From contig JAPXFY010000013.1 in the NCBI GenBank assembly GCA_030674185.1, positions 45,774,964 to 45,838,963 of the forward strand: a stretch of 64,000 bases of DNA, in the 5' to 3' direction. This document shows, in pieces, positions 1 to 10,849 of this stretch. The notes beneath the pieces were generated by a model that saw only the letters and a program-made list of their open reading frames with translations, was not told where the DNA came from and searched no databases. The position numbers and the translations under genes are program-made. The first letter of the stretch is position 1. Each line of letters begins with the position of its first letter. This DNA comes from Monoplex corrugatus (lineage: Eukaryota; Mollusca; Gastropoda; Littorinimorpha; Ranellidae).

Positions 1-68
<68 letters not shown>

Positions 69-428
69 TGCGCACGTGCGTGCACAGGCCTATGTGTGCT
101 GTGTGGGTATGGGTATTTGTGTGTGTGTTTGTATGTGTGTGCGTGTGTGTGTGTGTCTATGTGTATGTGTCTGAGTGTGTGCACAAGTGCATATGTATAT
201 ATGCATGTGTGTGCACGTGCATGTATTTGTGTGTTCGTGAATGTGTGTGTGCATGTGTGTGTATGTGTGCATACATGTGCGTGCGTGTGTGTGCGTGCGT
301 TTGTGTGTGGGTGAGTGTGTGTGTAAGAGAGAAAGAGAGAGGGAGAGACAGAGAGTTGTGAGACAGTGTGTGTGTGAGAGAGAGAGAGAGAGAGGGGGAG
401 AGACAGAGAGAGAGAGAGGGAGAGAGTA
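1..428. repeat. GT/GA-rich compound microsatellite
   Basis: Pure (GT)n for about the first 66 bases, then interrupted GT/GTAT repeat to about 325, then (GA)n-rich sequence to about 428. Open frames across it are cysteine/valine-rich or histidine/threonine-rich artefacts of the dinucleotide repeat. The repeat runs off the left edge of the window. Confidence 0.97.
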
Positions 429-969
429 GAATATAAACTGTTCTGCTTGTTCAATTAATCAGGCCTGTCAAACTGTGGATCGATGATCACTCGGTCACAA
501 TTCAGAACTGCAAATGATTTGAGTTGCATTTTTTGTTTTATTTTGTTTTTGCTTTGTTTTGTTTTTGTGGTTGCTTTGTTTTTCACTAAGCTAAAGTAAC
601 CCACATGGTGGGTAACTATGAAAAACAGAATTTTTCAAATGTCTTGACCATTTTGTTTTCTCTCTATTGCTGTGACGTCGTGAGAACAGTTCACTCGCCA
701 TCAGCCAACGGCCAATGCGAGCCTTGCATGTCCTTTTCGACGAAACTTTTGCACAGGCAAGATGTGTACGGTGTTCGTCCCGTAGTAGTTGTGACTGGTT
801 CGATTTCTTGAAATGGCTTCGGTTTGGGGTAAGTAAATTAGATATTGTCATATAATTTGAACAGTTGTATGTGAGACGCCCCTTCGAGCATCCCATAGCA
901 GATAAATTCTTTCGAGCAGCCGTTTCAAGTAAAATTTGAGAATTTCTTTACCTACACTGATAGTGATTA
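429..969. other. unique sequence with candidate promoter and first exon
   Basis: From about 660 to 800 the sequence carries clustered CpG dinucleotides (CGTCGTGAG, CAACGGCCAATGCG, TTTCGACG, GTTCGTCCCG), unlike its AT-rich surroundings, and a CCAAT motif near 711. It ends with an ATG at 813 in good context (G at -3 and +4) followed 13 nt later by a strong donor, GGG|GTAAGT, at 828/829. The coding part would be only five codons plus one base (MASVW). I see no partner exon I can join with confidence. The other bases show no gene or clear repeat. Confidence 0.35.
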
Positions 970-1464
970 CCCACGTGGGGATGCAACGGGCTCTTTGAGT
1001 CTTTCAGTATTATTTACCGAAATTTCCTCTTCTCTGTAACTCACTTTGTTTCTTTCTTCCTTCTTTGCTTTCTGTCATTTCTTCCAATCATTTTCTGCCT
1101 GGCTGGTCCATTCGCTTGCATGTGTTCGATAGTTACGTACTTTTTATTTGGATTGATAACCGGGTACATGTGTTGAGTGCGTTTTTGACTCTAGGAAAAT
1201 GAGATGCGGAAGCAATTTTAGGTAATTTAAGCCCGTTTTTATGTTTTAGTGTCCTTAGTTATGTTTAAATTTATATTCAGGTAGGCTATGTTTTATAAAT
1301 ACCCTGTCACGGGCCTGTGCGCTTATTTGGACAGAGTGGTCAACGCCAGGAGCATCTCTTTAGATAATGTGCACGAATGCATTGATATGTTTATTTAATT
1401 TTATTTTCCTTGATATGGCTCTACACAGTCGGCTGGGCTTTAAACAGAAATAATAGTAACAGCG
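970..1464 (+). repeat. dispersed retroposon-like repeat R1, copy a
   Basis: Same family as the copies at 13,898-14,434, 15,064-15,550, 32,213-32,945 and 59,050-59,560. It starts with a GTGGGGATG head, includes a pyrimidine-rich TTTCTTTCTTCC section and ends with GGCTCTACACAGTCGGCTGG followed by CTTTAAACA and a loose AATAATAGTAAC tail. No frame is conserved between copies, so it is non-coding. The following C-rich run (1,500-1,540) is simple sequence. Confidence 0.75.
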
Positions 1465-1850
1465 GCAGCCAGCCCCCATCCCCCATCTTCTACCACCACC
1501 ACCCCACCTCCAAGCCCCCCCCCCCCCCCACTGGCAGTTCTACATACCAACATCCTAACCAGCAGAAACCCCCAGTGTTTAGAACACATCAGAACCATCA
1601 AAATGATGATGGTGGATGTTCAAAGAAAGAAGCAGCTCACTGATATTCTCAGACTTAATCACATTAAGGTCATGTCTAGATCTAGAGATAATTCATAGAT
1701 GTAGACATGATAATTTACACACAGTAGAGTCACTGGATAATGATGCGCTGCTCCCCATCAGCTTGTAAAGGAAAGACATTCGATTTCACTCCTGAACTAT
1801 TTGTGAATTACTACAACTGGAAATGAATATGAAAATGGCTCAGCATGACA
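1465..1850. other. no gene seen
   Basis: Contains a CCCCCACC-rich run, an ATGATGATGG stretch and anonymous AT-rich sequence up to the first Tc1-type element. No exon signal or RNA gene seen. Confidence 0.6.
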
Positions 1851-3469
1851 TATACTCCTAATCATAATTTAAGGGCCACTTCTTCCTTCCTCTCTAATTT
1901 TAAGTTGAAATAATTGACAATGTTTAGAATTGATTCTGTTTTATTTCATCATTTCCACACCTGTTTTGGAAAAAGAAATTAGCACAATGACCCATTAGTG
2001 AACAGCACATGCATTTAAAGGAACATCCCCCCCTTTTCAAAAAACAGAAAGTGTCAGATTTGGCCAATCTGTTTTCAATATCGCGTGTGTCCGCCCCGAG
2101 CCTGGATGCATGCTTCACAGCGCCGATGCATCGACCCCACAAGGGTACGGACTGTGTCCTGAGGGATGGCCGCCCACCTCGATCTGCAGGATGTCGACCA
2201 GCCTGGCCAGGGTGCCCGTGGGGGGTGGTTGTCCCTGATGCGCCTCCCGAGCACATCCCAGAGGTGTTCAATTGGGTTCAGGTCAGGTGAGCACGCTGGC
2301 CAGGCCATACGGACGACTTCATGCTGCTCCAGGAAGTCGGTCACAAGGCGTGCTCGATGCGCAGGTGCATTGTCGTCCTGGAAGATGGCGCCTTGACCAA
2401 GGTCCACAAGCGCAGGCAGTGCCACGGCCGCCAGAACCTCGTCCCGGTACCGGACCCCGTTCAGGATGCCGTCAATGGGGAGCAGGGGGGTCCGGGTACC
2501 ACGGCTCATGCCACCCCACACCATCACCGACCCGCCGCCGTACCGGTTATGCTCTTGGACAGTGGCGTCAGCGAACCTCTCCCCTTGACGTCGCCACACC
2601 CGAGCCCGGCCATCGTTAAAGGTCAGGGTGAACCTGGACTCATCCGAAAACAAGACCCGGGCCCACTGTTGCCTTGTCCAGGTCACGTGCTCCCTGGCCC
2701 AGGTCATGCGGCGCACTCTGTTGACCGGTGACAGCACGGGTCGGACGGCCGGTCTCCGTGACCTCAAGTTTGCCTCATGTAGCCGTCTTCTCACCGTGCT
2801 GCAGCTGATGTTAGCACCTGTTGCGTCCCTCAGCTGACCCCTCAAGGTCACCGCAGTGGATGCCCTTTCCCTCAGGATGGAGAGGGCAAGGTAGCGGTCT
2901 TGCTGTCTTGTCGTTACTCTGGGTCGACCCGTGTGACGCCTTTCCTGGACTGCTCCAGTCTCATTGAAGCGCTCCAGCAGTCTCTGGATTGTGGAATGCG
3001 ACACTTCAAGTCGTCTAGCAACTTCCCGCTGCGCTAGGCCTTCATCAAGCAGAGCGAGGGCTCTCCCCCGCTGCTCATCCGTCATCCGTCGTCTTGCAAG
3101 CATGGTTAAAACGAACCAAGAACGGGTCCTTTTTATCCTCGTCTGCGGGCAACTTTGGCTGGAGTAGTGTTCAAAAAGGGCTTGCCTTGCACGTGCAAAG
3201 CGAATTTTGTCGCTACCTTGCCTGCGTCGTCAGAGAGACCCTGCTGAAGATTCGACAATTTCGTGTGGAAATTGTCTTCCTTGGGCCGCCCATTGCAAAT
3301 CGGCAAATCCCCAAACACGTGCCAAAAGGAAACTGCAATGTTGTCTGAGCTCTTATCCATTCAGTTACGGCAACGAATTGGAGAAAAGAGAAAGAGAAAA
3401 TAGGTTATTTCTCCTTTCAAAAATTGACTCAAAAACGTTCCTGGCCCTTCAATAATGACGTGTAGTATA
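1851..3469 (-). mobile_element. Tc1-type DNA transposon, copy A
   Basis: About 1.62 kb, bounded by imperfect inverted repeats: the left end begins TATACTCC and the right end finishes AGTATA, and both ends share an internal AAGGGCCA block about 20 bp in. A TA target duplication fits the termini, as expected for Tc1/mariner. The single gene is on the minus strand with non-coding flanks of roughly 220 and 365 bp. The sequence is almost identical to copies B and C, which points to recent transposition. Confidence 0.92.
2075..3103 (-). CDS. Tc1-like transposase (DD34E), continuous frame
   Basis: A 342-residue cut-and-paste transposase, the usual length for Tc1 family proteins. Residues 1 to about 115 form the paired helix-turn-helix DNA-binding region (EVARRLEVSHSTIQRLLERF, with a GRPR hook before the second domain). 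The catalytic core shows the first Asp in LFSDESRF, the second in QDDNAPAH, and the Glu in DLNPIEHLW, with 34 residues between the second Asp and Glu. The start ATG (CATGCTTGC on the minus strand) is shared by all three copies. Relative to copies B and C it has lost one base near 2,216 and gained one near 2,178, so about 15-20 residues after NHPP are read in another frame before the original frame returns. Whether the enzyme still works is therefore doubtful. The frame is clearly GC-rich against an AT-rich background. Confidence 0.93.
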   Translation of the reverse strand: MLARRRMTDEQRGRALALLDEGLAQREVARRLEVSHSTIQRLLERFNETGAVQERRHTGRPRVTTRQQDRYLALSILRERASTAVTLRGQLRDATGANISCSTVRRRLHEANLRSRRPAVRPVLSPVNRVRRMTWAREHVTWTRQQWARVLFSDESRFTLTFNDGRARVWRRQGERFADATVQEHNRYGGGSVMVWGGMSRGTRTPLLPIDGILNGVRYRDEVLAAVALPALVDLGQGAIFQDDNAPAHRARLVTDFLEQHEVVRMAWPACSPDLNPIEHLWDVLGRRIRDNHPPRAPWPGWSTSCRSRWAAIPQDTVRTLVGSMHRRCEACIQARGGHTRY

Positions 3470-4577
3470 TTTCATGAATTAATCTTTCTGAATGTAATAT
3501 GTTGTAGGTTATCACAATTCTGGGCATGCTTGAAAATCAAGGGTACAAATGGAAGTTGGGAGAAATGCGGATTCAAGGGCGATTCATCCTACTCAGTTTC
3601 AGGTAAGACAGGGAAATGCGTTGTATACATTATTGCATGCATGCACTTCAGTCTGTGCCACTCGTAGTTTGTTTCCTTGTCTTCATATGCCCCAGTTCAG
3701 TGAAGTGTTGACCAACATATCAACCAATCATATGAACATTGTGTTAAGTATTTTTAGTATGAAGCTTATCAAGTTGAATCTTGAAATAACCGAGTCCCAT
3801 AATGAACAGCCACAGGAAAAATGAGTATTTTGCTTTAAGTCAAGATTTATTATATGAAATAAATAACGTTTTCCATTGCCCATGGAGCTCACATGAACAG
3901 TTTCTAGTACTGACTGGAAATGAGTGCGGCCTGTGAAAAGGATTAGATCACAGTTGTATAAATCTAGTGAAGGATTAAGCGTTTCCAGTGTCTTTAACAA
4001 ACACCACGAGGGTGTGGATGTGACGTGGACAGCCAAAGCACCAATACCCCTCCACTCTCTGGACAATCACTTCCCAAGCTCCTGACACCACTCGACAGCC
4101 ACTTCATCGATCATCAGTCACCTTGTTCACAAACCGAATGGTTACGATCACTTAAGTGATGCAGTTTGACTGATGCGTCAAGTTCCTTGAATTGATTCAG
4201 TAATGAAATGTCCTCAATGAAATGTCCCTTGGAAAAAAAAAAAGGGGTGGAGGTTAGATGATGACACCCTCAAAATGCAGGCCTTGATGAAAGTCGAGGT
4301 CCTTACCACCTTGCTCGCTCATGACATTAGAGTAGTAGGGAATACCTTTATATTCAGTAGAACATTATGTGAAAGAAAAGATAAGACTGGACAGTTCCTT
4401 TGCGTGTTCATCCGTGATATGGCGATTCAGCAGTCTTAGAGCATCTGTGATCTCGTTGTGTCTCAGATATCGGCAGCAGTAGTAAATAAATCAGTGATTA
4501 AAGGTTTAGCAAGCTAAGTATTAGATCAACCCAGGACTTTGTTGAAAGTCCGACGCTTGCCCATATGATCTCTAACA
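3470..4577. other. intergenic, with SINE fragments
   Basis: No gene seen. About 4,232-4,330 resembles the body of the SINE seen at 33,590 (GATGACACCCTCAAAATGC). About 4,524-4,572 carries an ACCCAGGAC...GAAAGTCCGACGCTT segment, the antisense tRNA-like end of the SINE family at 27,052 and 62,845. Copy B of the Tc1-type element begins directly after it. Confidence 0.5.
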
Positions 4578-6197
4578 TATACTCCTAATCATAATTTAAG
4601 GGCCACTTCTTCCTTCCTCTCTAATTTTAAGTTGAAATAATTGACAATGTTTAGAATTGATTCTATGTTTTATTTCATCATTTCCACACCTGTTTTGGAA
4701 AAAGAAATTAGCACAATGACCCATTAGTGAACAGCACATGCATTTAAAGGAACATCCCCCCCTTTTCAAAAAACAAAGTGTCAGATTTGGCCAATCTGTT
4801 TTCAATATCGCGTGTGTCCGCCCCGAGCCTGGATGCATGCTTCACAGCGCCGATGCATCGACCCCACAAGGGTACGGACTGTGTCCTGAGGGATGGCCGC
4901 CCACTCGATCTGCAGGATGTCGACCAGCCTGGCCAGGGTGCCCGGTGGGGGGTGGTTGTCCCTGATGCGCCTCCCGAGCACATCCCAGAGGTGTTCAATT
5001 GGGTTCAGGTCAGGTGAGCACGCTGGCCAGGCCATACGGACGACTTCATGCTGCTCCAGGAAGTCGGTCACAAGGCGTGCTCGATGCGCAGGTGCATTGT
5101 CGTCCTGGAAGATGGCGCCTTGACCAAGGTCCACAAGCGCAGGCAGTGCCACGGCCGCCAGAACCTCGTCCCGGTACCGGACCCCGTTCAGGATGCCGTC
5201 AATGGGGAGCAGGGGGGTCCGGGTACCACGGCTCATGCCACCCCACACCATCACCGACCCGCCGCCGTACCGGTTATGCTCTTGGACAGTGGCGTCAGCG
5301 AACCTCTCCCCTTGACGTCGCCACACCCCGAGCCCGGCCATCGTTAAAGGTCAGGGTGAACCTGGGCTCATCCGAAAACAAGACCCGGGCCCACTGTTGC
5401 CTTGTCCAGGTCACGTGCTCCCTGGCCCAGGTCATGCGGCGCACTCTGTTGACCGGTGACAGCACGGGTCGGACGGCCGGTCTCCGTGACCTCAAGTTTG
5501 CCTCATGTAGCCGTCTTCTCACCGTGCTGCAGCTGATGTTAGCACCTGTTGCGTCCCTCAGCTGACCCCTCAAGGTCACCGCAGTGGTTGCCCTTTCCCT
5601 CAGGACGGAGAGGGCAAGGTAGCGGTCTTGCTGTCTTGTCGTTACTCTGGGTCGACCCGTGTGACGCCTTTCCTGGACTGCTCCAGTCTCATTGAAGCGC
5701 TCCAGCAGTCTCTGGATTGTGGAATGCGACACTTCAAGTCGTCTAGCAACTTCCCACTGCGCCAGGCCTTCATCAAGCAGAGCGAGGGCTCTCCCCCGCT
5801 GCTCATCCGTCATCCGTCGTCTTGCAAGCATGGTTAAAACGAACCAAGAACGGGTCCTTTTTATCCTCGTCTGCGGGCAACTTTGGCTGGAGTAGTGTTC
5901 AAAAAGGGCTTGCCTTGCACGTGCAAAGCGAATTTTGTCGCTACCTTGCCTGCGTCGTCAGAGAGACCCTGCTGAAGATTCGACAATTTCGTGCGGAAAT
6001 TGTCTTCCTTGGGCCGCCCATTGCAAATCGGCAAATCCCCAAACACGTGCCAAAAGGAAACTGCAATGTTGTCTGAGCTCTTATCCATTCAGTTACGGCA
6101 ACGAATTGGAGAAAAGAGTAAGAGAAAATAGGTTATTTCTCCTTTCAAAAATTGACTCAAAAACGTTCCTGGCCCTTAAATAATGACGTGTAGTATA
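4578..6197 (-). mobile_element. Tc1-type DNA transposon, copy B
   Basis: Same ends (TATACTCC ... AGTATA), same length within a base and same internal layout as copy A, 1.1 kb away in the same orientation. It differs at only a small number of positions noted by eye. The left junction follows a truncated SINE fragment. Confidence 0.92.
4802..5831 (-). pseudogene. Tc1-like transposase, frameshifted
   Basis: The same gene as at 2,075-3,103 but broken by one extra C in the run at about 5,325-5,329. The N-terminal 178-codon frame (5,295-5,831, ATG at 5,831) ends in an abnormal tail just after FNDGRAR, and the C-terminal half continues as a 179-codon frame (4,802-5,341). The first catalytic motif reads DEPRF where copies A and C have DESRF. 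The C-terminal stretch after NHPP is in the standard frame here (PPGTLARLVDILQIEW), which shows that copy A is the deviant at that place. Confidence 0.9.
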
Positions 6198-9113
6198 TAT
6201 CACTCTAAAATATGGTTGTGAGTTTTCTTCTAGGTAGGGCCTCAGGACCTGGCCAACTCATCGGTTTATGTGCAGGCTTAATGCATGTACCACAGTCACC
6301 ATACACATGGCTCCTGTGATGTTAGTGCATATGGAATTCATTCCAAGTGCGGAGACGTCTTGAGTAACTGAAAATGAGAGTGAATTGAAACATGTCATCT
6401 GAAACAATGATTGTTGATACTGGCAAATTTTGTTGAACCACTCGTGACTGGAAATCATTTGTTTTAGAGTTGACAATTTTTTTCTTTTCCTGTTTCAGGT
6501 AGAGGACTTGACCAGAGGAGTGATGGTGGACTGACTTCATGATATGTGCCACCATATGGGTAACAATAGAGATGGCTGTGTGCGTGGGTGTGCAATTTAT
6601 CAAGTAAATGGTGTCGAGAGAAAAGCTGAGTGGCCAATTATGAATATGTTGAGGATTCTTCCTGGCAGCTGTTGCTGTTCTTGCTGTCCCTGTCCTTGCT
6701 GTTCCTGTTGCTGTTTCCGTTTTTTGATGCTGGGAGCCAAGGTAAAAGACCCAGGGTTCCGTTTTTTTTTCAAACAGTACCAAGACAAGGCACAAGCACA
6801 ATTTTTCAGGATGCCACTTTTGAAATTAATAGAGACCTAATTACAATAAATGAAAATAGTTCATATGTGCGAAACCGGATTTGTTTTTCAAATGTAGAGC
6901 AAAGTTTTAAATTTAGAATTTTAAAAATGGGCAACATCTGCATTTGTGGTGTACATGCCTGATACGATGAAAGTGACATCCTTATCTCTTGAGTCTCAAA
7001 GGTACAGACGTGAAAAAGAATGCAAATATTAGTGCATTTCCAATGTGCTTTCAGTTTTTTTCTGTTTTGCCCTTTGCAGAATTAATACTTATGATAAAAC
7101 TAATTGCGTTACCATGGAAACCCTTACATAGCAAGTTCATTTGCTAGTAAGTCCATTTCAGTTGAACCATTGATCAACATCTTCAGATAGCATGCTGGTT
7201 CACTCTTTAGGGATGAAAACATGAGAGCAGACTTGGAGAAATAATGATCTATGTAAACTTGAACCAGAAAAAACATGAAAGAAGAATATGAACGCGTATT
7301 TAATACAACAAAACAAGACAGGCACAAATTTTCGGCCAACTGGCCTTTGTCAAGCGTAAGATAACAAACACTAGATAACAAAAAAATTGAAAAAAGTGTA
7401 AATGAAAAGAACCATTCGTGTGATATGTTAATTTTTACAGATGTTTACTTTGAATCAACAGAAAAAGCGCTACATGGTTTTGTTAGCATTGCCGGGAATA
7501 GCCTGGACTGAAAGCGAGTTGGTGTGTGTGAGCATAAATGTGTATGTGTGAATGTATGTGTATTTATTGCATTTCATGATTTAAACTACGCATTTTGTGA
7601 TTATGTATGTTGAGTATATAAGTATTATGAATCATTCTATTTGATCATTTGAACTTTTTTTTTCCTTGGATTGTCTTGGTGTTCCCAGATTATACATATT
7701 TGCTTTACAATTTTGATTTATTGCTTAAATTTAGTTAAAATGAAATATATGAAAAAGTAAACAACAAAACAAAAAACAAATTTTCTTAAGAACTTAAAAG
7801 ATGTAAACCCACACAAATGCGCATAAAAAAGGAAAAAATGGTATAAAAAATATCGGTGTATAAAAGAAAATGCGTGTATTTTATCCATATCGTTATTATA
7901 CGCAGTATGTTTAATTCGGTTATGGAATTCAGTCATTTTAATTTTTACTTAACCTGAAAATATGAAAATGAAAAAAAGTCAGCAAAACTAAAAGGGGAAA
8001 ACCCATCATTGTGTGTTGTGTTGTGTGTGGTGAATACATGATATATATTTGTCCAGCCATTTATCCAGAAAGTAAAAAAAATTATATATGTATGTATAAA
8101 AGGTGATTTTTGTCTGTTTTATTATATGCAATATGTGAATTGTTTGTTCATTTAGTAAATGTAATCATTTATTATTTACTTAGAAAAAATTCAAAAGTGA
8201 TAACGAAAAATATGTATAAAAACAACAAAAAGCTGAGTTTCATCTGTTGGTTGGTTGCTGCAGTAGTTTTTTTTTCCATTCTTTTATTGAATTTAAAGGT
8301 TTTGATGTAACAGAGTTCATATTTAGGAAGTATTCACTGGCTTATGTTTTTGAAAATTTGACTTAACGACCCAGTTTGTTTTTGAATTAGGGAACTTGGT
8401 GTTTCAGTGATGACATTCAGATTTCTGCGTTAACAGGATGAGTACTTTATTTTCTGTGATCTTATCATATTTTGGCATTTAGGGAATATATGTACAACTA
8501 CAAGTACTTTCTGAGATGATATACTCTGTTTAGGTACTCAAAAGTGATTCAGTGAAAGTGAAGTGATCACATTTAGACTTGTATTTTTGAATAGATCTCA
8601 TTCTCCTGATTCCACAGATACCAGAATCAACTCTGTAGAGCAATTAGGAGCGAAGTTATGAATTTTTGAATTATTTAATTTTCGGCCGTTATTAAGTCAA
8701 ATTTACAGATGAGTGGAATGTCCATTTTTGTCAACCTGTAGCTGCAATTTGAGAGACTTTTCAAATATTGCAAGTGTTGATCCACAATCTCTATAATACT
8801 GAGACCATGTCCAATTTTTTCCAGCCCTCTCCTTCTGCTGAATTGGCTGTAATTAGGCCTCAAAAACGTGAAAAATTACAAAAACGCTACTCGGAAAACA
8901 GTTTTACATCTGAGGCGATAACTTGACTTCTATGTAAGCTACAGAGATGTATCTGGTATCAAAATGCTCAGAATAACAAGGGTTACACAATGAAAACAAA
9001 ATCAAAAGGATTCACAATACTTTTTTTTTCTTCATTTTTTTCATGGTCACTCATTTCATACCTCTAACAGCGCCAGAGTCAAATTTTGTCTCAATAGACT
9101 GCCCCCTACATCT
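6198..9113. other. AT-rich intergenic region, no convincing gene
   Basis: Three details stand out. A pyrimidine tract plus CAG near 6,498 and a CAAG|GTAAAAG donor near 6,741 bracket about 240 nt containing a short CTG-like run (6,665-6,720); all three frames between them carry stops early on, so I do not call an exon. About 7,270-7,370 (TTTTCGGCCAACTGGCC) looks like a dispersed repeat end. From 7,700 to 8,310 the DNA is very AT-rich with two loosely similar blocks. The rest is anonymous. Confidence 0.5.
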
Positions 9114-10427
9114 TCAGTCATCCGTATGTAAGGTGCAGTTAGCTGAAGCCAGGATCTTCTCAGTTGCCTGAAGTTGGGCAAGGACCTGGCCTTCGTCACC
9201 AATGTTTATTGCTGTCTGCATACATGGCAATTCTAGTCTTTCTTCATACCGAACACCAAACATGGTGTCGGCTACAATCCGTATCACCGTTGAACAGCGA
9301 CTGGCTGGAACCTGGGCCTCTGCCTGGAGGCGAAGAACGGCCACCCTGACCTCGTCCGTGAAACGATTGTGGTCTTTCTTGTTTCTGGTGTCCTGTCGAC
9401 CCGTCGCTGCGATCAGATGCTCCTCCAGGACTAGTTTCTCTTGAGAGAGTTTATCAATTTCCACACGTGCGCTGTCCAGTTTTTGTCGCTGTCGTCTCAG
9501 GTATCTCTGTGTTGTCTCTTTTGTCCGCCGCCCATCTTTCAGTTTCTCTTTCAGAGAATTGATCTCCGCAGACATCCTTTTCCGTGTGCCTGTAGCCGTG
9601 CGGATCGCACCTCTAAGCTCAGCAGCTCTCCTCTTCAGTTTATTGACTGTGGAGGGTTGCAGTGCCCGGATAGTGTCTTTCTGTTCTTGAATGGTTCCAT
9701 TGAGGTCTTCAACCATTTTTTTCAATACTTCAGTCTCTGTGGCTCTCACAGTTTCAGCACGTCTGTCTTTACTGAGGTCCTCAATTGTCTCTTTCAGGAG
9801 CTTGATTTCCTTTCTTTGACTGGAGATGGTTTCCTCGGCGGCCCCTCTTTTCTTGATTTCTGCAGCAAGCAGCTCCAAATTTGGGTCTCTGGGCTGAGCT
9901 GCTGGGGTGTTTTCTTGACTGGGAGTGGGACTGTCACTGAGAGCGAACGATGATGCAAGAAATGAATGCATGTCATTCTCAGCGTAGCCTGTCAGTTTTG
10001 ACCTCTTTTTGAGAGTGTTGTACGTCTTCATCGTCTTTGTGACAGCTTTACTGATGACCTTATCAGAAACATTGGTGTCTGCCATTACCCTCACCCATTT
10101 CACAGTAAAGGTTTCTCGCAACTTCTCGTGTGTTCTGAACTGCTCTAAATCAACTACCACTTCTGAAGTCAGAGTGATATCAGAGGGAAGCTCAAAGTCA
10201 GGTTTCTGTGAAAGCAAGTCACCTCTTTTGAGACCACACTTGTTGAGGGATGAAGACACAAAGTCGAAGTCCACCTCTGTATCCAGGAAGTATTGGAGGC
10301 TGCTGATGTCTCCACTTGCTTGCGAATGCTTGGCTTTGACGGTCCTCAAAAGATGTGACAGTCGACCGCTCAGGCGCGATGTAGGGTAGGAAGACTCGGG
10401 AAAGAGTTTCTTATACCACGTCTCGAC
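9114..10427 (-). CDS. coiled-coil protein, probable transposon-derived gene, last exon
   Basis: A single open exon of 437 codons. It begins at a strong acceptor (TTGTCTGTTTCAG|GTCGAG, minus strand) in phase with the exon at 10,728-10,802. The N-terminal third has a motif reading VETWYKKLFPESSYPTSRL. The middle, from about DPNLELLAAEIKKRG to EKLVLEEHLIAA (some 160 residues), is a charged heptad-like coiled coil. The C-terminal part (DHNRFTDEVRVAVLRLQ, then ANCTLHTDD and stop) resembles a multicopy family that I recall from cnidarian and molluscan genomes, in which TLH(S/T)DGT opens an RNase H-like core. Here the frame stops right at that point, so the core is missing. That family link rests on memory. 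Alternatives are a host gene with an unusual C-terminus or a fossil copy. Confidence 0.6.
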   Translation of the reverse strand, partial: VETWYKKLFPESSYPTSRLSGRLSHLLRTVKAKHSQASGDISSLQYFLDTEVDFDFVSSSLNKCGLKRGDLLSQKPDFELPSDITLTSEVVVDLEQFRTHEKLRETFTVKWVRVMADTNVSDKVISKAVTKTMKTYNTLKKRSKLTGYAENDMHSFLASSFALSDSPTPSQENTPAAQPRDPNLELLAAEIKKRGAAEETISSQRKEIKLLKETIEDLSKDRRAETVRATETEVLKKMVEDLNGTIQEQKDTIRALQPSTVNKLKRRAAELRGAIRTATGTRKRMSAEINSLKEKLKDGRRTKETTQRYLRRQRQKLDSARVEIDKLSQEKLVLEEHLIAATGRQDTRNKKDHNRFTDEVRVAVLRLQAEAQVPASRCSTVIRIVADTMFGVRYEERLELPCMQTAINIGDEGQVLAQLQATEKILASANCTLHTDD

Positions 10428-10727
10428 CTGAAACAGACAATTAACAACTCTTGTAAGCTCTAAGTACAAAAATGTGTACCTACCAGTACTTCTATGCAAC
10501 TCTGCAGTGCAAGCCCTTCTTCAACTAGACGGGAGGTCTGACTCTAAGCACTGCTTTACTAGATCTTTAAGTTGAACACAGCAGAGTCATTCACACAATT
10601 CATTCAATCATTGAATCAATTATTCATTGTGATTGTCTCTCGGATTTTGGTGAGGTGGTCAGTATAAAATTAATATTAGTATATAGTACTGTTAGATTAA
10701 TTCTGTCACTACAAGAGATACACTTAC

Positions 10728-10802
10728 ATCAGAGGTCTTCTTGTTCTTGCCTTGCTGCTTGAGAAGCTGTTTTGCATTTGGGGGGATAAGTACATGTATT
10801 TT
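10728..10802 (-). CDS. upstream exon of the coiled-coil gene
   Basis: On the minus strand the frame reads VLIPPNAKQLLKQQGKNKK then TSD, ending at a near-consensus donor, GAT|GTAAGTG (10,728/10,727). It joins in phase 0 to the acceptor at 10,427, giving ...KTSD|VETW.... The 5' limit is set at GGTAACAG|AAAATA (10,802) because an in-frame TAA lies just upstream; that acceptor is weaker. There is no in-frame ATG, so an earlier exon must exist or the start is lost. The intron is about 300 bp. Confidence 0.5.
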
Positions 10803-10849
10803 CTGTTACCGTATTCTGTGTGGTTTATACATTTGTATGGTCATATGTA

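Noticed and set aside
2..429. Cys/Val-rich frames at the left edge
   Set aside because: Translations of GT and GA dinucleotide repeat only.
2009..2837. Plus-strand frames over Tc1 copy A (and the equivalents over copies B and C)
   Set aside because: Antisense shadows of the GC-rich transposase; the minus strand carries the catalytic motifs.
6499..6741. An exon bounded by TTTCAG and CAAG|GTAAAAG
   Set aside because: All three frames have early stops and part of it is a CTG-like simple repeat; the donor is mediocre.
9202..10389. Plus-strand frames at 9.2-10.4 kb
   Set aside because: Antisense shadows of the coiled-coil exon, which has matching splice sites on the minus strand.
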